Below, piece by piece: positions 46,508 through 60,107 of a stretch of DNA of 64,000 nucleotides. Source of the DNA: Georgenia muralis. Lineage in GTDB: Bacteria > Actinomycetota > Actinomycetes > Actinomycetales > Actinomycetaceae. The stretch lies in NCBI RefSeq assembly GCF_003814705.1, contig NZ_RKRA01000001.1, positions 2,666,001 to 2,730,000 on the forward strand. Direction: 5' to 3'. Positions within the stretch are counted from its first letter, which is position 1, and each line of letters begins with the position of its first letter. Made by a program: the position numbers and the translations under genes. The notes beneath the pieces were generated by a model. The model saw nothing but the letters and a program-made list of their open reading frames with translations, did not search any database and was not told the origin of the DNA.

Positions 46508-47398
46508 ATGACCGGACGCCCGGACACCCTGACCAACCCACGCGCTGAGCGCGTGCGAACGGTCAGGGCACTGTCCGGGCGTCCGGCGCGTCTGCGGTAC
46601 GGCCAGTTCCTCGTCGAGGGCCCCCAGGGCGTGCGCGAGCTCGTCCGGCACCGTCGCGACCAGGTGCGCGACCTCTACCTCACCGAGGACGCCGCAGGGC
46701 GCCACCCCGAGATCGTCGACGACGCCGCCGGCCTCCACCTGCACCTGGCCACGGCCGAGGTGCTCACCGCGATGAGCCCGGACGCCCAGGGCGTCCTCGC
46801 TGTCGCCCGCGCCCTCGACCCCGCGCCCACCGTCGACGACCTGCTGACCGGCGCGCCGCCCCGCCTCGTCGCGCTCCTCGTCCGGGCCGCGGACCCCGGC
46901 AACGCCGGCACCGTCGTCCGGGCCGCGGACGCCGCCGGCGCCGACGCCGTCCTGCTCGGCACCGGCAGCGTCGAGGTGCACAACCCCAAGGTCGTCCGCG
47001 CCACGGCCGGCTCGCTCTTCCACCTGCCGGTCGTCCCCGGCTCGGACGTCGAGGCGGCCGTGGCCGCCCTCCGCGGTGCCGGGCTGCAGGTGCTCGCCGC
47101 CGACGGCGCGGGGGAGTGGGACCTCGACGAGCTGGCCGACCGGGCCGCCGCCGAGGCCTACGGCTGCTCCCCGTGGGAGGCCGACGAGCTGAGCGCGACC
47201 GGGCTCGTCGCCCCCGACCTGGCCGCCCCGACCGTCTGGCTGCTGGGCAACGAGGCCCACGGCCTCACGGCTGCCGAGCGCGAGCTGTGCGACGCCGGCG
47301 TGCGCGTGCCCATCCACGGCCGTGCGGAGTCCCTCAACGTCGCCACCGCCGCGACGGTGTGCCTGTACGCCTCGGCCCGCGCGCAGCGCCGCGCCTGA
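46508..47398 (+). CDS. TrmH/SpoU-family rRNA 2'-O-methyltransferase
   Basis: A 296-residue SPOUT methyltransferase. N-terminal substrate-binding domain (GQFLVEGPQGVRELVRHRRD), then the knotted SAM domain: LLVRAADPGNAGTVVRAADA, GSVEVHNPKVVRATAGSLFH, TVWLLGNEAHGLTAAE and RVPIHGRAESLNVATAATVC. Related enzymes methylate 23S rRNA (TsnR type). ATG 46508 has GGGAG upstream. Oddity: codons 2-27 form a very large hairpin (46512-46586). Common neighbour of rplT in actinobacteria. Confidence 0.92.
   Translation: MTGRPDTLTNPRAERVRTVRALSGRPARLRYGQFLVEGPQGVRELVRHRRDQVRDLYLTEDAAGRHPEIVDDAAGLHLHLATAEVLTAMSPDAQGVLAVARALDPAPTVDDLLTGAPPRLVALLVRAADPGNAGTVVRAADAAGADAVLLGTGSVEVHNPKVVRATAGSLFHLPVVPGSDVEAAVAALRGAGLQVLAADGAGEWDLDELADRAAAEAYGCSPWEADELSATGLVAPDLAAPTVWLLGNEAHGLTAAERELCDAGVRVPIHGRAESLNVATAATVCLYASARAQRRA
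46512..46586 (+). repeat. 75-base hairpin in the 5' end of the rRNA methyltransferase gene
   Basis: Outer arms: CCGGACGCCCGGACA (46512-46526) pairs perfectly with 46572-46586; next CCCTGACC (46527-46534) pairs with GGTCAGGG (46561-46568) after a three-base bulge; inside, CACGCGC (46539-46545) pairs with GCGCGTG (46549-46555). Thirty base pairs in all, starting one base after the start codon. It could end rplT transcripts, hide the start codon region, or be a processing site. Confidence 0.75.
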
Positions 47399-47472
47399 GT
47401 GCCCCACGCCTGCCCGGCCGAGGTGTGCGCACCGACGGCCCGACCAGCCTTCCGCCGCCGGGAGCGCGGGAC

Positions 47473-47503
47473 TAGCGTGACCCGCCGGAGGGGTTCTCCG
47501 GCG
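47473..47503 (+). promoter_or_regulatory. promoter and 5'-UTR hairpin of VOC gene
   Basis: TAGCGT at 47473-47478 is a likely -10. The start of the transcript then folds into CGCCGGAG-GGGTT-CTCCGGCG (47483-47503), directly before the ribosome site GGGAGGAAT. Confidence 0.5.
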
Positions 47504-47516
47504 AACGGGAGGAATC

Positions 47517-47903
47517 ATGAGCGGCCGCGTCGTGCACTTCGAGATGCCCTACGACGACAAGGACCGGGCCACGGCCTTCTACCGTGGGGCCTTCGGCTGG
47601 CGGGTCGAGGAGATGCCGGGCTTCGACTACAGCTTCGTCACCACCGGACCGGCCGGGAGCGACGGCGCCGCGTCCGAGCCGGGGTACATCGGCGGGGGGA
47701 TGACCCCCCGCGAGGATCCCGTCACCGGCCCCGTCATCACCATCGACACCGACGACGTCACCGCCGCGCTCGAGCGGGTGGTGGAGCTCGGCGGGTCGGT
47801 GGTCCAGGAGCGCACCCCGGTGGGGGACATGGGCTTCACCGGGTACTTCCGCGACACCGAGGGCACCGTGGTCGGGCTGTGGGAGAGCGCCCCGCCCGCC
47901 TGA
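47517..47903 (+). CDS. VOC-superfamily protein (glyoxalase/bleomycin-resistance fold)
   Basis: A 128-residue vicinal-oxygen-chelate protein. VVHFEMPYDDKDRATAFYRG and AFGWRVEEMPGFDYSFV start the first half; YFRDTEGTVVGLWES ends the second with the metal-ligand Glu region. Looks like the CFP32/27-kDa antigen-like single-domain group. Substrate unknown. GGGAGGAATC stands before the ATG. Convergent with the CBS gene, 20 bases apart. Confidence 0.85.
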   Translation: MSGRVVHFEMPYDDKDRATAFYRGAFGWRVEEMPGFDYSFVTTGPAGSDGAASEPGYIGGGMTPREDPVTGPVITIDTDDVTAALERVVELGGSVVQERTPVGDMGFTGYFRDTEGTVVGLWESAPPA

Positions 47904-47923
47904 CCTCAGCGGTGGGGTGGTGC

Positions 47924-48358
47924 TCAGCCGCCACCCTGGACGTAGTCGACGAGGCTGTCACGCTCGTCCTGGAGCTCGCCCAGCCGCTGCTTGACGACGT
48001 CGCCGATGCTCACGATCCCCACCAGGCGGCCGTCCGCGACCACCGGCAGGTGGCGCACCCGCCGCTCGGTCATCGTCCGCGCCAGCGTCTCGAGGTCGTC
48101 GTCGAGGCGACAGGTGGCGACCTCGGTGGTCATGATCGTCCCGACCGGCACGGCCGGGAGGGGCTCGGTCGACCCGCGCAGGTGCCGCACGACGTCCCGC
48201 TCGGAGACGATGCCGTCGACCGTCCCGTCGGCGTCGGAGACGACCACCGCCCCGATGCCGCGGTCGGCGAGCAGGTCGAGCAGCTCCGCCACGGAGGCGT
48301 CGCTGCGGATGGTGACGACGTCGTCGCCCTTGCGCCTGAGCACGTCGGAGATGCGCAT
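47924..48358 (-). CDS. CBS-domain pair protein
   Basis: A 144-residue protein made of two CBS motifs: MRISDVLRRKGDDVVTIRSD ... IVSERDVVRHLRG, then VGTIMTTEVATCRLDDDLET ... LVGIVSIGDVVKQRLGEL. Stand-alone CBS pairs bind adenine nucleotides such as AMP, ATP or NAD and act as energy sensors (family knowledge). The partner is unknown. Divergent from the following small gene. Confidence 0.88.
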   Translation of the reverse strand: MRISDVLRRKGDDVVTIRSDASVAELLDLLADRGIGAVVVSDADGTVDGIVSERDVVRHLRGSTEPLPAVPVGTIMTTEVATCRLDDDLETLARTMTERRVRHLPVVADGRLVGIVSIGDVVKQRLGELQDERDSLVDYVQGGG

Positions 48359-48464
48359 GCTCGACCGTACTGCCGGCAGCGGCCCCCGGGCCAGGTTCCC
48401 GCCCGCGGGTGTGCGGGCTCTTGACCGGGCGCCGGGCCGGGCACATGCTCAGGAGGTGACCGTG

Positions 48465-48713
48465 GTGCCGATGCCGCCCCGCTCGCGCTGGTTCGCCGAC
48501 CCGCGCGGCCACGGGCGCGGGCTGCGGGTCACCGCGCACCCCGAGACCGGGATGGTCGTGCTCAGCCTGTGGCGGGCGGACGAGTGCGTCGCCACCGTGC
48601 GGCTCACCCCCGCGGAGGCCGCCGGTCTCGTCGGCGCCCTCGGCGCCGGCTTGGCGGACCTCGCCGGGACCGGCGCGGCGGAGGTGACGACCGACCGCGC
48701 CGCCGGCGGATGA
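48465..48713 (+). CDS. small conserved actinobacterial protein
   Basis: An 82-residue protein, family not named. The core WFADPRGHGRGLRVTAHPET followed by GMVVLSLWRADECVATVRLT looks like a small beta-rich domain found widely in actinobacteria as a hypothetical protein. A perfect AGGAGG at 48451-48456 precedes clustered GTGs at 48462 and 48465; 48465 gives the best spacing. Its stop overlaps thpR (ATGA), so the two are co-translated. Confidence 0.7.
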   Translation: MPMPPRSRWFADPRGHGRGLRVTAHPETGMVVLSLWRADECVATVRLTPAEAAGLVGALGAGLADLAGTGAAEVTTDRAAGG

Positions 48714-49312
48714 GGCTCTTCGTCGCCCTCGCGCTGCCGCCGCAGGTGCAGGAGCACCTGGACCTCGCCGTCGCCGCGGTCGGCGACGACGAGCCGGCCG
48801 GCCGGGGCGCGCCCACCCTGCGCTGGGTGGCGCCGGGCCTGCGGCACATCACCCTGGCCTTCTACGGCGAGGTGCCCGGCGGCGCCGTTCCCGACCTCAC
48901 CGCCGACCTCGCCGCCGTCGCGGCCGCCCACGGGCCCCTGCGGCTCCAGGTGCGCGGCGCCGGCGTCTTCGCCGGACGGACGCTGTGGGCGGGCGTGCGG
49001 GAGGTGGACCCCCCCGGGGGGGCCCTGGTGCGGCTCATGACCGACTGCGAGGACCTGCTCCACCCCGACGCCGCCCGACGCGAGCGCCACCGCGCGCACG
49101 TCACCCTCGCCCGGGCGCGCCGCCCCGACGCGGCCGGGCTGGACCGGCGCGCGCAGGTCCTGTCCGTCTACTCCGGGCCGACCTGGCTCGCCGAGGACGT
49201 GGAGCTGCTCGCCTCCGAGCTGGGCGCCGGCAAGGGCGGGGCGCCGGTGCACGAGGTCCTCGCCCGGCTCCCGCTCGGCGGACCCGCCCCTGCCGCCGGC
49301 TTTCCGGACCAC

Positions 49313-49315
<3 letters not shown>
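48710..49315 (+). CDS. thpR: RNA 2',3'-cyclic phosphodiesterase (2'-5' RNA ligase family)
   Basis: A 201-residue 2H phosphoesterase. Both catalytic HxTx motifs are present: RHITLAFYGEV near residue 43 and RAHVTLARARR near residue 127. These enzymes open 2',3'-cyclic phosphates and can join tRNA halves in vitro. ATG 48710 overlaps the preceding small gene by four bases. A TAGACT promoter for pheS begins just at its end. Confidence 0.9.
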
Positions 49316-50467
<1,152 letters not shown>

Positions 50468-50468
50468 G

Positions 50469-53087
50469 ATGCCGTACGTCCCGCTGACCTGGCTCGCCGA
50501 CCACACCGAGGTTCCCGCCGGCACCACCGCCGCGGCCCTGGCCGCCGCCCTCGTGCGCGTCGGTCTCGAGGAGGAGGCCATCAAGCCCCCCGCCGTCACC
50601 GGCCCGCTCGTCGTCGGCCGGGTCCTCTCGGTGGTCAGGGAGGAGCAGAAGAACGGCAAGACGATCAGCTACTGCCGGGTCGACGTCGGCCCGGCGCACA
50701 ACGACGCCCCCGGCGAGGGCGCGGAGCCGGCCGACGTCGCGTCCCGCGGCATCATCTGCGGCGCGCACAACTTCGACGCCGGCGACGACGTCGTCGTCGC
50801 GCTGCCCGGCGCCGTGCTGCCCGGGCCGTTCCCCATCGCCGCCCGCAAGACCTACGGGCACGTCTCCGACGGGATGATCTGCTCCGCCCGCGAGCTCGGC
50901 CTCGGGCAGGACCACAGCGGCATCATCGTCCTCGGTCAGCTCCTCGGTGCCGACGCCGTCCCCGCACCGGGCGCGGACGCCGTCGCCCTGCTGGGGCTGG
51001 GTGAGGAGGTCCTCGAGATCAACGTCACCCCGGACCGCGGCTACTGCTTCGCCATGCGCGGGGTGGCCCGGGAGTACTCCCACTCCACCGGCGCCGCCTT
51101 CACCGACCACGGCCTGGCCGAGAACCTCCCCGGCGGGGCGGTCCCCGCCCCGACCGATGACGGCTTCGCCGTCGAGGTCGATGACGCCGGGCTCGACGGC
51201 GCCGCCGGCTGCGACCGGTTCGTCACCCGGATCGTCCGCGGCATCGACCCGGCCGCCCCCAGTCCCGCGTGGATGACCGAGCGGCTGACCCAGGCCGGCA
51301 TGCGGCCCATCTCCCTCGCCGTCGACGTGACCAACTACGTCATGCTCGACCTCGGCCAGCCCCTGCACGCCTACGACCTCGCCACCGTGCACGCCCCGAT
51401 CGTCGTCCGCCGGGCGACGGCCGGCGAGCGGCTGACCACCCTCGACGACGTCGAGCGGCGCCTCGACCCCGAGGACCTCCTCATCACGGACTCCCCCCGC
51501 GGGCGCGCCTCCCGCGTGCTCGGCCTCGCCGGGGTCATGGGTGGCGCGGAGACCGAGGTCTCGCCCACCACGACCGACGTGCTCGTCGAGGCCGCCCACT
51601 TCGACCCCGTCTCGGTGGCCCGGAGCGCCCGCCGGCACAAGCTGCCCTCGGAGGCGGCCAAGCGGTTCGAGCGCGGGGTGGACACCGCCCTGCAGGCCGT
51701 GGCCGCCCAGCGGGTCGTCGACCTGCTCGTCGAGCACGGCGGCGGCACCGCCGACCCGGCCGTGAGCGACCTCGACACCACCACGCCGCCGGCGCCGATC
51801 GTCCTCGACCCGACCCTGCCCGCCCGGCTCGTCGGGGTGGACTACCCCCGCGAGCAGGTGCTGGGGATCCTCGAGCGGATCGGCTGCACCGTCCGGCCGA
51901 CCGCCGCCGGGCCCACCACGGCCGAGGACGACGGGGCCGACGACGCGGTGGGCACCGTCGTCGTCACCCCGCCCACCTGGCGCCCGGACCTCACCGTCCC
52001 GGCGGACCTCGTCGAGGAGGTTGCGCGCCTGTCGGGCTACGACGCCATCCCCTCGGTGCTGCCGCCCGCGCCCGCCGGCCGCGGCCTCACCCCGGACCAG
52101 CGCCGCCGCCGCGACGTCGCCCGGGCGCTGGCCGAGCACGGCCTCGTCCAGGTCCTGTCCTACCCGTTCGTCGGCGACGTCCACGACCGCCTCGGCCTGC
52201 CCGCCGACGACGAGCGGCGCCGGGTCCTGCGTCTGGTCAACCCCCTCGCCGAGGACGCCCCGGCGCTGCGGACGTCCCTGCTCGACAGCCTCCTCGACGT
52301 CGCCCGGCGCAACGTCGGGCGCGGCGCCGGCGAGCTCGGCGTGTTCGAGATCGGCCTCGTCACCCGCCCGGCCGGGGTCCGCTCGGGCCCGGTCCCCGGG
52401 GTGGACCGCCGACCGGATGCCGACGCCCTGGCCGCCCTCGACGCAGCGGTGCCGCACCAGCCACGCCACCTCGCCGCGGTCCTGGCCGGCCCGCTCCTGC
52501 CCGACGGCGTCTGGGGCGGCAACCGCCCCGTGGACTGGGCCGACGCCGTCGAGACGGCCCGGGTCGCCGCGCGCACGGTCGGCGTGGAGCTGGCCGTGCG
52601 CCAGGGCGAGACCGCGCCCTGGCACCCCGGCCGCTGCGCCGAGCTCGTCGTCGGCGGCGAGGTGCTCGGCCATGCCGGCGAGCTGCACCCCCACGTCACC
52701 GCCGCGCTCGAGCTGCCCGCCCGGACGGTCGCCGTTGAGCTCGACCTCGACGCGCTGCTCGCCGCCGTCCCCGGCGAGCCGGTGCAGGTCACCCCGGTCT
52801 CCACCTTCCCCCTGGCGAAGGAGGACGTGGCCCTCGTCGTCGACGCGGCGGTCCCGGCCGAGGAGGTCCGCGCCGCCGTCGTGGCGGGCGCCGGCGAGCT
52901 CGCCGAGGAGGTGCGCCTCTTCGACGTCTACACCGGCGACCAGCTGGGTGCGGGCCGCAGGTCCCTGGCGTTCGCGCTGCGCCTGCGGGCCCCGGACCGC
53001 ACGCTCACCGCGGAGGAGACCGCTGCCGTGCGCGAGCGGATCGTCGCCGTGGCGGGTGAGCGGGTGGGCGCCGTGCTACGCACCTGA
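50469..53087 (+). CDS. pheT: phenylalanyl-tRNA synthetase beta subunit
   Basis: An 872-residue beta subunit. Domains in order: N-terminal SYLT-like LTWLADHTEVPAGT, EMAP/tRNA-binding OB fold (ISYCRVDVGPAHND ... VALPGAVLPG), B3/B4 editing domain (RFVTRIVRGIDPAAPSPAWM), B5 (PTWRPDLTVPADLVEEVARL), synthetase-like core (RNVGRGAGELGVFEIGLV), and C-terminal anticodon domain (STFPLAKEDVALVVD). Length is typical. Spaced one base after pheS, with AAGGGGTAACTGAG as ribosome site. Confidence 0.97.
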   Translation: MPYVPLTWLADHTEVPAGTTAAALAAALVRVGLEEEAIKPPAVTGPLVVGRVLSVVREEQKNGKTISYCRVDVGPAHNDAPGEGAEPADVASRGIICGAHNFDAGDDVVVALPGAVLPGPFPIAARKTYGHVSDGMICSARELGLGQDHSGIIVLGQLLGADAVPAPGADAVALLGLGEEVLEINVTPDRGYCFAMRGVAREYSHSTGAAFTDHGLAENLPGGAVPAPTDDGFAVEVDDAGLDGAAGCDRFVTRIVRGIDPAAPSPAWMTERLTQAGMRPISLAVDVTNYVMLDLGQPLHAYDLATVHAPIVVRRATAGERLTTLDDVERRLDPEDLLITDSPRGRASRVLGLAGVMGGAETEVSPTTTDVLVEAAHFDPVSVARSARRHKLPSEAAKRFERGVDTALQAVAAQRVVDLLVEHGGGTADPAVSDLDTTTPPAPIVLDPTLPARLVGVDYPREQVLGILERIGCTVRPTAAGPTTAEDDGADDAVGTVVVTPPTWRPDLTVPADLVEEVARLSGYDAIPSVLPPAPAGRGLTPDQRRRRDVARALAEHGLVQVLSYPFVGDVHDRLGLPADDERRRVLRLVNPLAEDAPALRTSLLDSLLDVARRNVGRGAGELGVFEIGLVTRPAGVRSGPVPGVDRRPDADALAALDAAVPHQPRHLAAVLAGPLLPDGVWGGNRPVDWADAVETARVAARTVGVELAVRQGETAPWHPGRCAELVVGGEVLGHAGELHPHVTAALELPARTVAVELDLDALLAAVPGEPVQVTPVSTFPLAKEDVALVVDAAVPAEEVRAAVVAGAGELAEEVRLFDVYTGDQLGAGRRSLAFALRLRAPDRTLTAEETAAVRERIVAVAGERVGAVLRT

Positions 53088-53133
53088 GTCCCGGGTCGCG
53101 CGGAGCTTCTCGCCGCGCCGTAACCGGACGTTG

Positions 53134-53147
53134 GGGACATAAGTCCC
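53134..53147 (+). promoter_or_regulatory. DosR/DevR-like box before the flavodoxin gene
   Basis: GGGACATAAGTCCC, a perfect GGGAC-N4-GTCCC palindrome. In context TTGGGGACATAAGTCCCAGC it matches 16-17 of 20 positions of the mycobacterial DosR consensus. CCACGCTGGGG follows 23 bases later (53171-53181), just before ATG 53184. Confidence 0.6.
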
Positions 53148-53183
53148 AGCAAGGCCGCAGCAGTCGTGGGCCACGCTGGGGTC

Positions 53184-53708
53184 ATGAAGATCCTCGTCGT
53201 CGTCGCCTCGAAGCACCACGCCACCGAAGAGATCGGTGACGTCATCGTCGAGGAGCTCCGCGCCGCCGGACACGGCGCGCGGCGGGTCGCCCCCGCCGAG
53301 GTCCGCTCGTTCGAGGGGGTCGGCGCGGTCGTCCTCGGCTCGGCCGTGTACATGACGCAGTGGATGGAGCCGATGCGCGACCTCGTCGCCCGCCGGGCCG
53401 AGGAGCTGCGGCACCTGCCGGTGTGGGCGTTCTCCGTCGGCCTGGCCGGCGTGCCCGGCGGTGAGGTCCAGGAGCCGGCCCGCGCCGCCGCCGTCGTGCG
53501 CCAGGTGGACCCGCTGGGGCACGTGACGTTCAAGGGCCGGCTCGACCCCGCGGTCCTGGGCCTGCGGGAGCGCTCGGTCACCCGGCTGGGCAGCGCCCCC
53601 GAGGGCGACTACCGCGAGTGGGACACGATCCGGGCGTGGGCGCGCGGCGTCGCGGCCGAGCTCGACGAGCACGTCACCCGTACCGAGGGGCTCGCCCACA
53701 CCGGCTGA
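53184..53708 (+). CDS. flavodoxin-domain protein (HemG-like)
   Basis: A 174-residue protein with a flavodoxin fold: KILVVVASKHHATEEIGDVI is the FMN phosphate loop region and VVLGSAVYMTQWMEPMRDLV a second FMN site. HemG-type protoporphyrinogen oxidases and flavodoxin domain proteins share this pattern, so the exact activity is open. ATG 53184 follows the DosR-like box and a CACGCT -10-like element by only a few bases, so the transcript may be leaderless. Convergent with the quinone oxidoreductase gene. Confidence 0.82.
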   Translation: MKILVVVASKHHATEEIGDVIVEELRAAGHGARRVAPAEVRSFEGVGAVVLGSAVYMTQWMEPMRDLVARRAEELRHLPVWAFSVGLAGVPGGEVQEPARAAAVVRQVDPLGHVTFKGRLDPAVLGLRERSVTRLGSAPEGDYREWDTIRAWARGVAAELDEHVTRTEGLAHTG

Positions 53709-53785
53709 GCTCACGGGAAGGGCCCTCCGTCCCCGTCGACCCGCGCCCTGCCGTGACCTCGCGACGGCACTGCGGGCTCCGTCTG

Positions 53786-54769
53786 TCAGGGCACCAGCAG
53801 CACCTTCCCCGTGGTGGCCCGCCCCTCGAGCGCCTCGTGGGCGGCGCGCGCCTCGGTGAGGGGGAACCGCTCGCCGATCCGCACGTCCAGCCCGCCGGTG
53901 CGCACGGCCTCGAAGAGCTCGCCCGCGCGCCAGGTCAGCTCGTCGCGGGTGACGACGTGGTCGGCCAGCTTGGGCCGGGTCACGAACAGCGAGCCCGCCC
54001 GGTTGAGCCGCTGGAGGTCGAACGGCGGCACCTGGCCGCTGGCGCCGCCGAAGAGGACGAGCGAGCCGCGGCGACGGACGCAGGCCAGGGTGGCGTCGAA
54101 CGTGTCCTTGCCGACGCCGTCGTAGGCCACGTCGACACCGACGCCCCCGGTGAGCCCACGCACCAGGGCCGGCAGCTCGGTCGCCAGGTCCGTCATCTCG
54201 GTGTACCGCACGACGTCGGCCGCGTCCGCCGCGCGGGCCAGCGACTCCTTCTCCGCCGACCCCACCAGGCCGATGACCCGGGCGCCGCGCGCCACCGCGA
54301 GCTGGGTGAGCAGGAGCCCGACCCCGCCGGCGGCCGCGGTCACGAGGACCGTCTGGCCGGCCTGGACCGGGAACGTCGACGCCACGAGGTAGTGCGCGGT
54401 CATGCCCTGCAGGGGGAGGGCGGCCGCGACGTCCATGCTCACGCCGTCGGGCACCGGGACCGCCCTGCCGGCCTCGACGACGACCCTCTCGGCGTAGGAG
54501 CCGGGCGCGTCGGCCCAGGCGACGGCGTCGCCGGCGGAGACACCGGTGACCCCGTCACCGACCGCGACCACGGTTCCGGCTCCCTCGGCGCCCGGGACGT
54601 GTGGGAACGGCATGGGGTAGACGCCGCCGCGCTGGTAGGTGTCGATGAAGTTCACGCCGGCGGCGGCCACCTCGACGACGAGCTGCCCGGGACCTGGCTC
54701 GGGGTCCGGCAGGTCGACGACGGTCAGGACCTCGGGTCCACCGGGCTCGGTGGCGTGGATCGCGCGCAT
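53786..54769 (-). CDS. NADPH:quinone oxidoreductase family protein
   Basis: A 327-residue medium-chain dehydrogenase/reductase without the structural zinc site. AAGVNFIDTYQRGGVYPMPF, PHVPGAEGAGTVVAVGDGV, and VLVTAAAGGVGLLLTQLAVA (NADPH loop) are typical of QOR1-like enzymes. It probably reduces quinones or enones with NADPH. Ordinary length. It is divergent from argC; the 132-base gap holds an operator-like inverted repeat. Confidence 0.88.
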   Translation of the reverse strand: MRAIHATEPGGPEVLTVVDLPDPEPGPGQLVVEVAAAGVNFIDTYQRGGVYPMPFPHVPGAEGAGTVVAVGDGVTGVSAGDAVAWADAPGSYAERVVVEAGRAVPVPDGVSMDVAAALPLQGMTAHYLVASTFPVQAGQTVLVTAAAGGVGLLLTQLAVARGARVIGLVGSAEKESLARAADAADVVRYTEMTDLATELPALVRGLTGGVGVDVAYDGVGKDTFDATLACVRRRGSLVLFGGASGQVPPFDLQRLNRAGSLFVTRPKLADHVVTRDELTWRAGELFEAVRTGGLDVRIGERFPLTEARAAHEALEGRATTGKVLLVP

Positions 54770-54819
54770 GGCTCCAGCATGCCCGCCCTGGTCCGACCGC
54801 GCGGCGCGACAACCAGTTC

Positions 54820-57155
<2,336 letters not shown>

Positions 57156-57159
<4 letters not shown>

Positions 57160-58180
57160 GCGAGGCAGACGTGAGCTCGACGACCGAGGAGTTCTACTTC
57201 GACACCGAGCGCGACCTCTTCCCGCACCAGAAGGCCGAGGTCCTCGTCCAGGCGCTGCCGTGGCTCCAGCGGTTCTCCGGTGCACGGGTGGTCATCAAGT
57301 ACGGCGGCAACGCCATGGTGGCCGAGAACCTCAAGCGCACCTTCGCCCAGGACATCCTCTTCCTCCACCAGGTCGGCCTGCGGCCCGTCGTCGTCCACGG
57401 CGGTGGACCCCAGATCTCGACCATGCTCGAGCGGGTGGGCCTCGAGAGCGAGTTCCGCGGCGGCCTGCGCGTGACGACGCCGGAGGTCATGGACGTCGTG
57501 CGGATGGTCCTGACCGGTCAGGTCCAGCGTGAGCTGGTCGGCCTGCTCAACGCCGACGTCGCCCACGCCGTCGGGCTCTCGGGGGAGGACGGGCGACTCC
57601 TGCGCGCCCGCCGCCGGCCGGCCACCGTCGGTGGCGAGAGCGTCGACGTCGGCCTGGTCGGCGACGTCGTCGAGGTCGACCCCCAGGCGGTCGAGGACCT
57701 CCTCGCCGCCGGGCGGATCCCCGTGGTCTCCACCGTCGCGCTCGACGTCGACGAGCCCGGCCAGGTCCTCAACGTCAACGCCGACACCGCCGCCGCGGCG
57801 CTCGCCGTCGCCCTCGGCGCCACCAAGCTCGTCATCCTCACCGACGTCGAGGGTCTCTACGCCCGGTGGCCGGACACCGCCTCCCTCATCAGCCGCCTCG
57901 CCGCTGCCGAGCTGGAGGAGATGCTGCCGTCGCTGCAGTCCGGGATGGTGCCGAAGATGGAGGCCTGCCTGCGCGCCGTGCACGGCGGGGTGCCGCAGGC
58001 CCACGTCATCGACGGCCGGCAGGAGCACTCGATGCTCCTGGAGATCTTCACCGACGCCGGTGTGGGCACCCTCGTCGAGCCCGACGGCGCGGCCGCCGAC
58101 GGCCCCGCGGCCGCCGACGGCCTGGCGCCCGAGCACCCGGCGCCGGCCCACACCAGCGAGCCCACCGACCTGGAGCAGCC

Positions 58181-58184
<4 letters not shown>
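57156..58184 (+). CDS. argB: acetylglutamate kinase
   Basis: A 342-residue amino-acid kinase, second step of arginine synthesis. [38 protein letters not shown] and [17 protein letters not shown] are the ATP and substrate sites; the [20 protein letters not shown] helix follows. The N-terminal helix ([20 protein letters not shown]) is of the type that makes arginine-sensitive hexamers. The Ala/Pro-rich tail after residue 305 is extra. Overlaps argJ and argD by four bases each. Confidence 0.96.
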
Positions 58185-59452
<1,268 letters not shown>

Positions 59453-59471
59453 ACACGCGGGAGGTGGCGGC

Positions 59472-60107
59472 GTGAGCGACGTCGGCGTCGCCGCCACCAA
59501 GGCGGGGCGGCACGCCGTCATCGAGCACATCCTCACCTCGGCGCCGGTGCGCTCGCAGACCGAGCTCGGTGAGGCGCTGACCGCCCGGGGCATCCGCGTG
59601 ACCCAGGCCACCTTGTCCCGGGACCTCGACGAGCTGCGTGCGATCAAGGTCCGCGGACCGGACGGGCAGGCCGTCTACGCCCTGCCGGGCGAGGGGGCCG
59701 GCGGCGTCGCCCGGTCGGGTCAGGGCGGCGAGGACCAGATCGCCGCGAGGCTCCAGCGCTGGTGCGCCGAGGTCCTCCTCACCGCGGACAGCACCGCCAA
59801 CCAGGTGGTGCTGCGCACCCCGCCCGGGGCGGCGCAGCTGCTCGCCTCGGCGATCGACCACTCCGTCTTCCCGCAGGTCCTCGGCTGCATCGCCGGGGAC
59901 GACACCGTCCTCGTCGTCGCGCGGGACCGCGCCGGCGCCGAGGCGCTGACCCGGCGGCTCCTCGAGCTCGCCGGGGGCAGACCCCGCCCGTCCACCGATC
60001 AGACCGACCCGGTCGGAGGCAGACCCCGCCCGACCACCGATCAGACCGACCCCGCCGGCGCCGGCCGAGCGGGCACGAACGACCCAGGAGAGACCCCCGA
60101 TGAGTGA
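59472..60107 (+). CDS. argR: arginine repressor with repetitive C-terminal tail
   Basis: A 211-residue ArgR. N-terminal winged helix: [20 protein letters not shown] and [19 protein letters not shown]-terminal oligomer/arginine domain: [36 protein letters not shown]. ArgR normally ends near residue 165; here ~40 residues follow with a 14-residue tandem repeat ([28 protein letters not shown]). GTG 59472 has GGGAGGTGG upstream. Overlaps argG by eight bases. Confidence 0.94.
   Translation: MSDVGVAATKAGRHAVIEHILTSAPVRSQTELGEALTARGIRVTQATLSRDLDELRAIKVRGPDGQAVYALPGEGAGGVARSGQGGEDQIAARLQRWCAEVLLTADSTANQVVLRTPPGAAQLLASAIDHSVFPQVLGCIAGDDTVLVVARDRAGAEALTRRLLELAGGRPRPSTDQTDPVGGRPRPTTDQTDPAGAGRAGTNDPGETPDE
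59976..60052 (+). repeat. 35-base direct repeat at period 42 in argR 3' end
   Basis: Copies at 59976-60010 and 60018-60052 differ at one base. The period of 42 keeps frame, so ArgR gains a 14-residue repeat. Confidence 0.8.
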
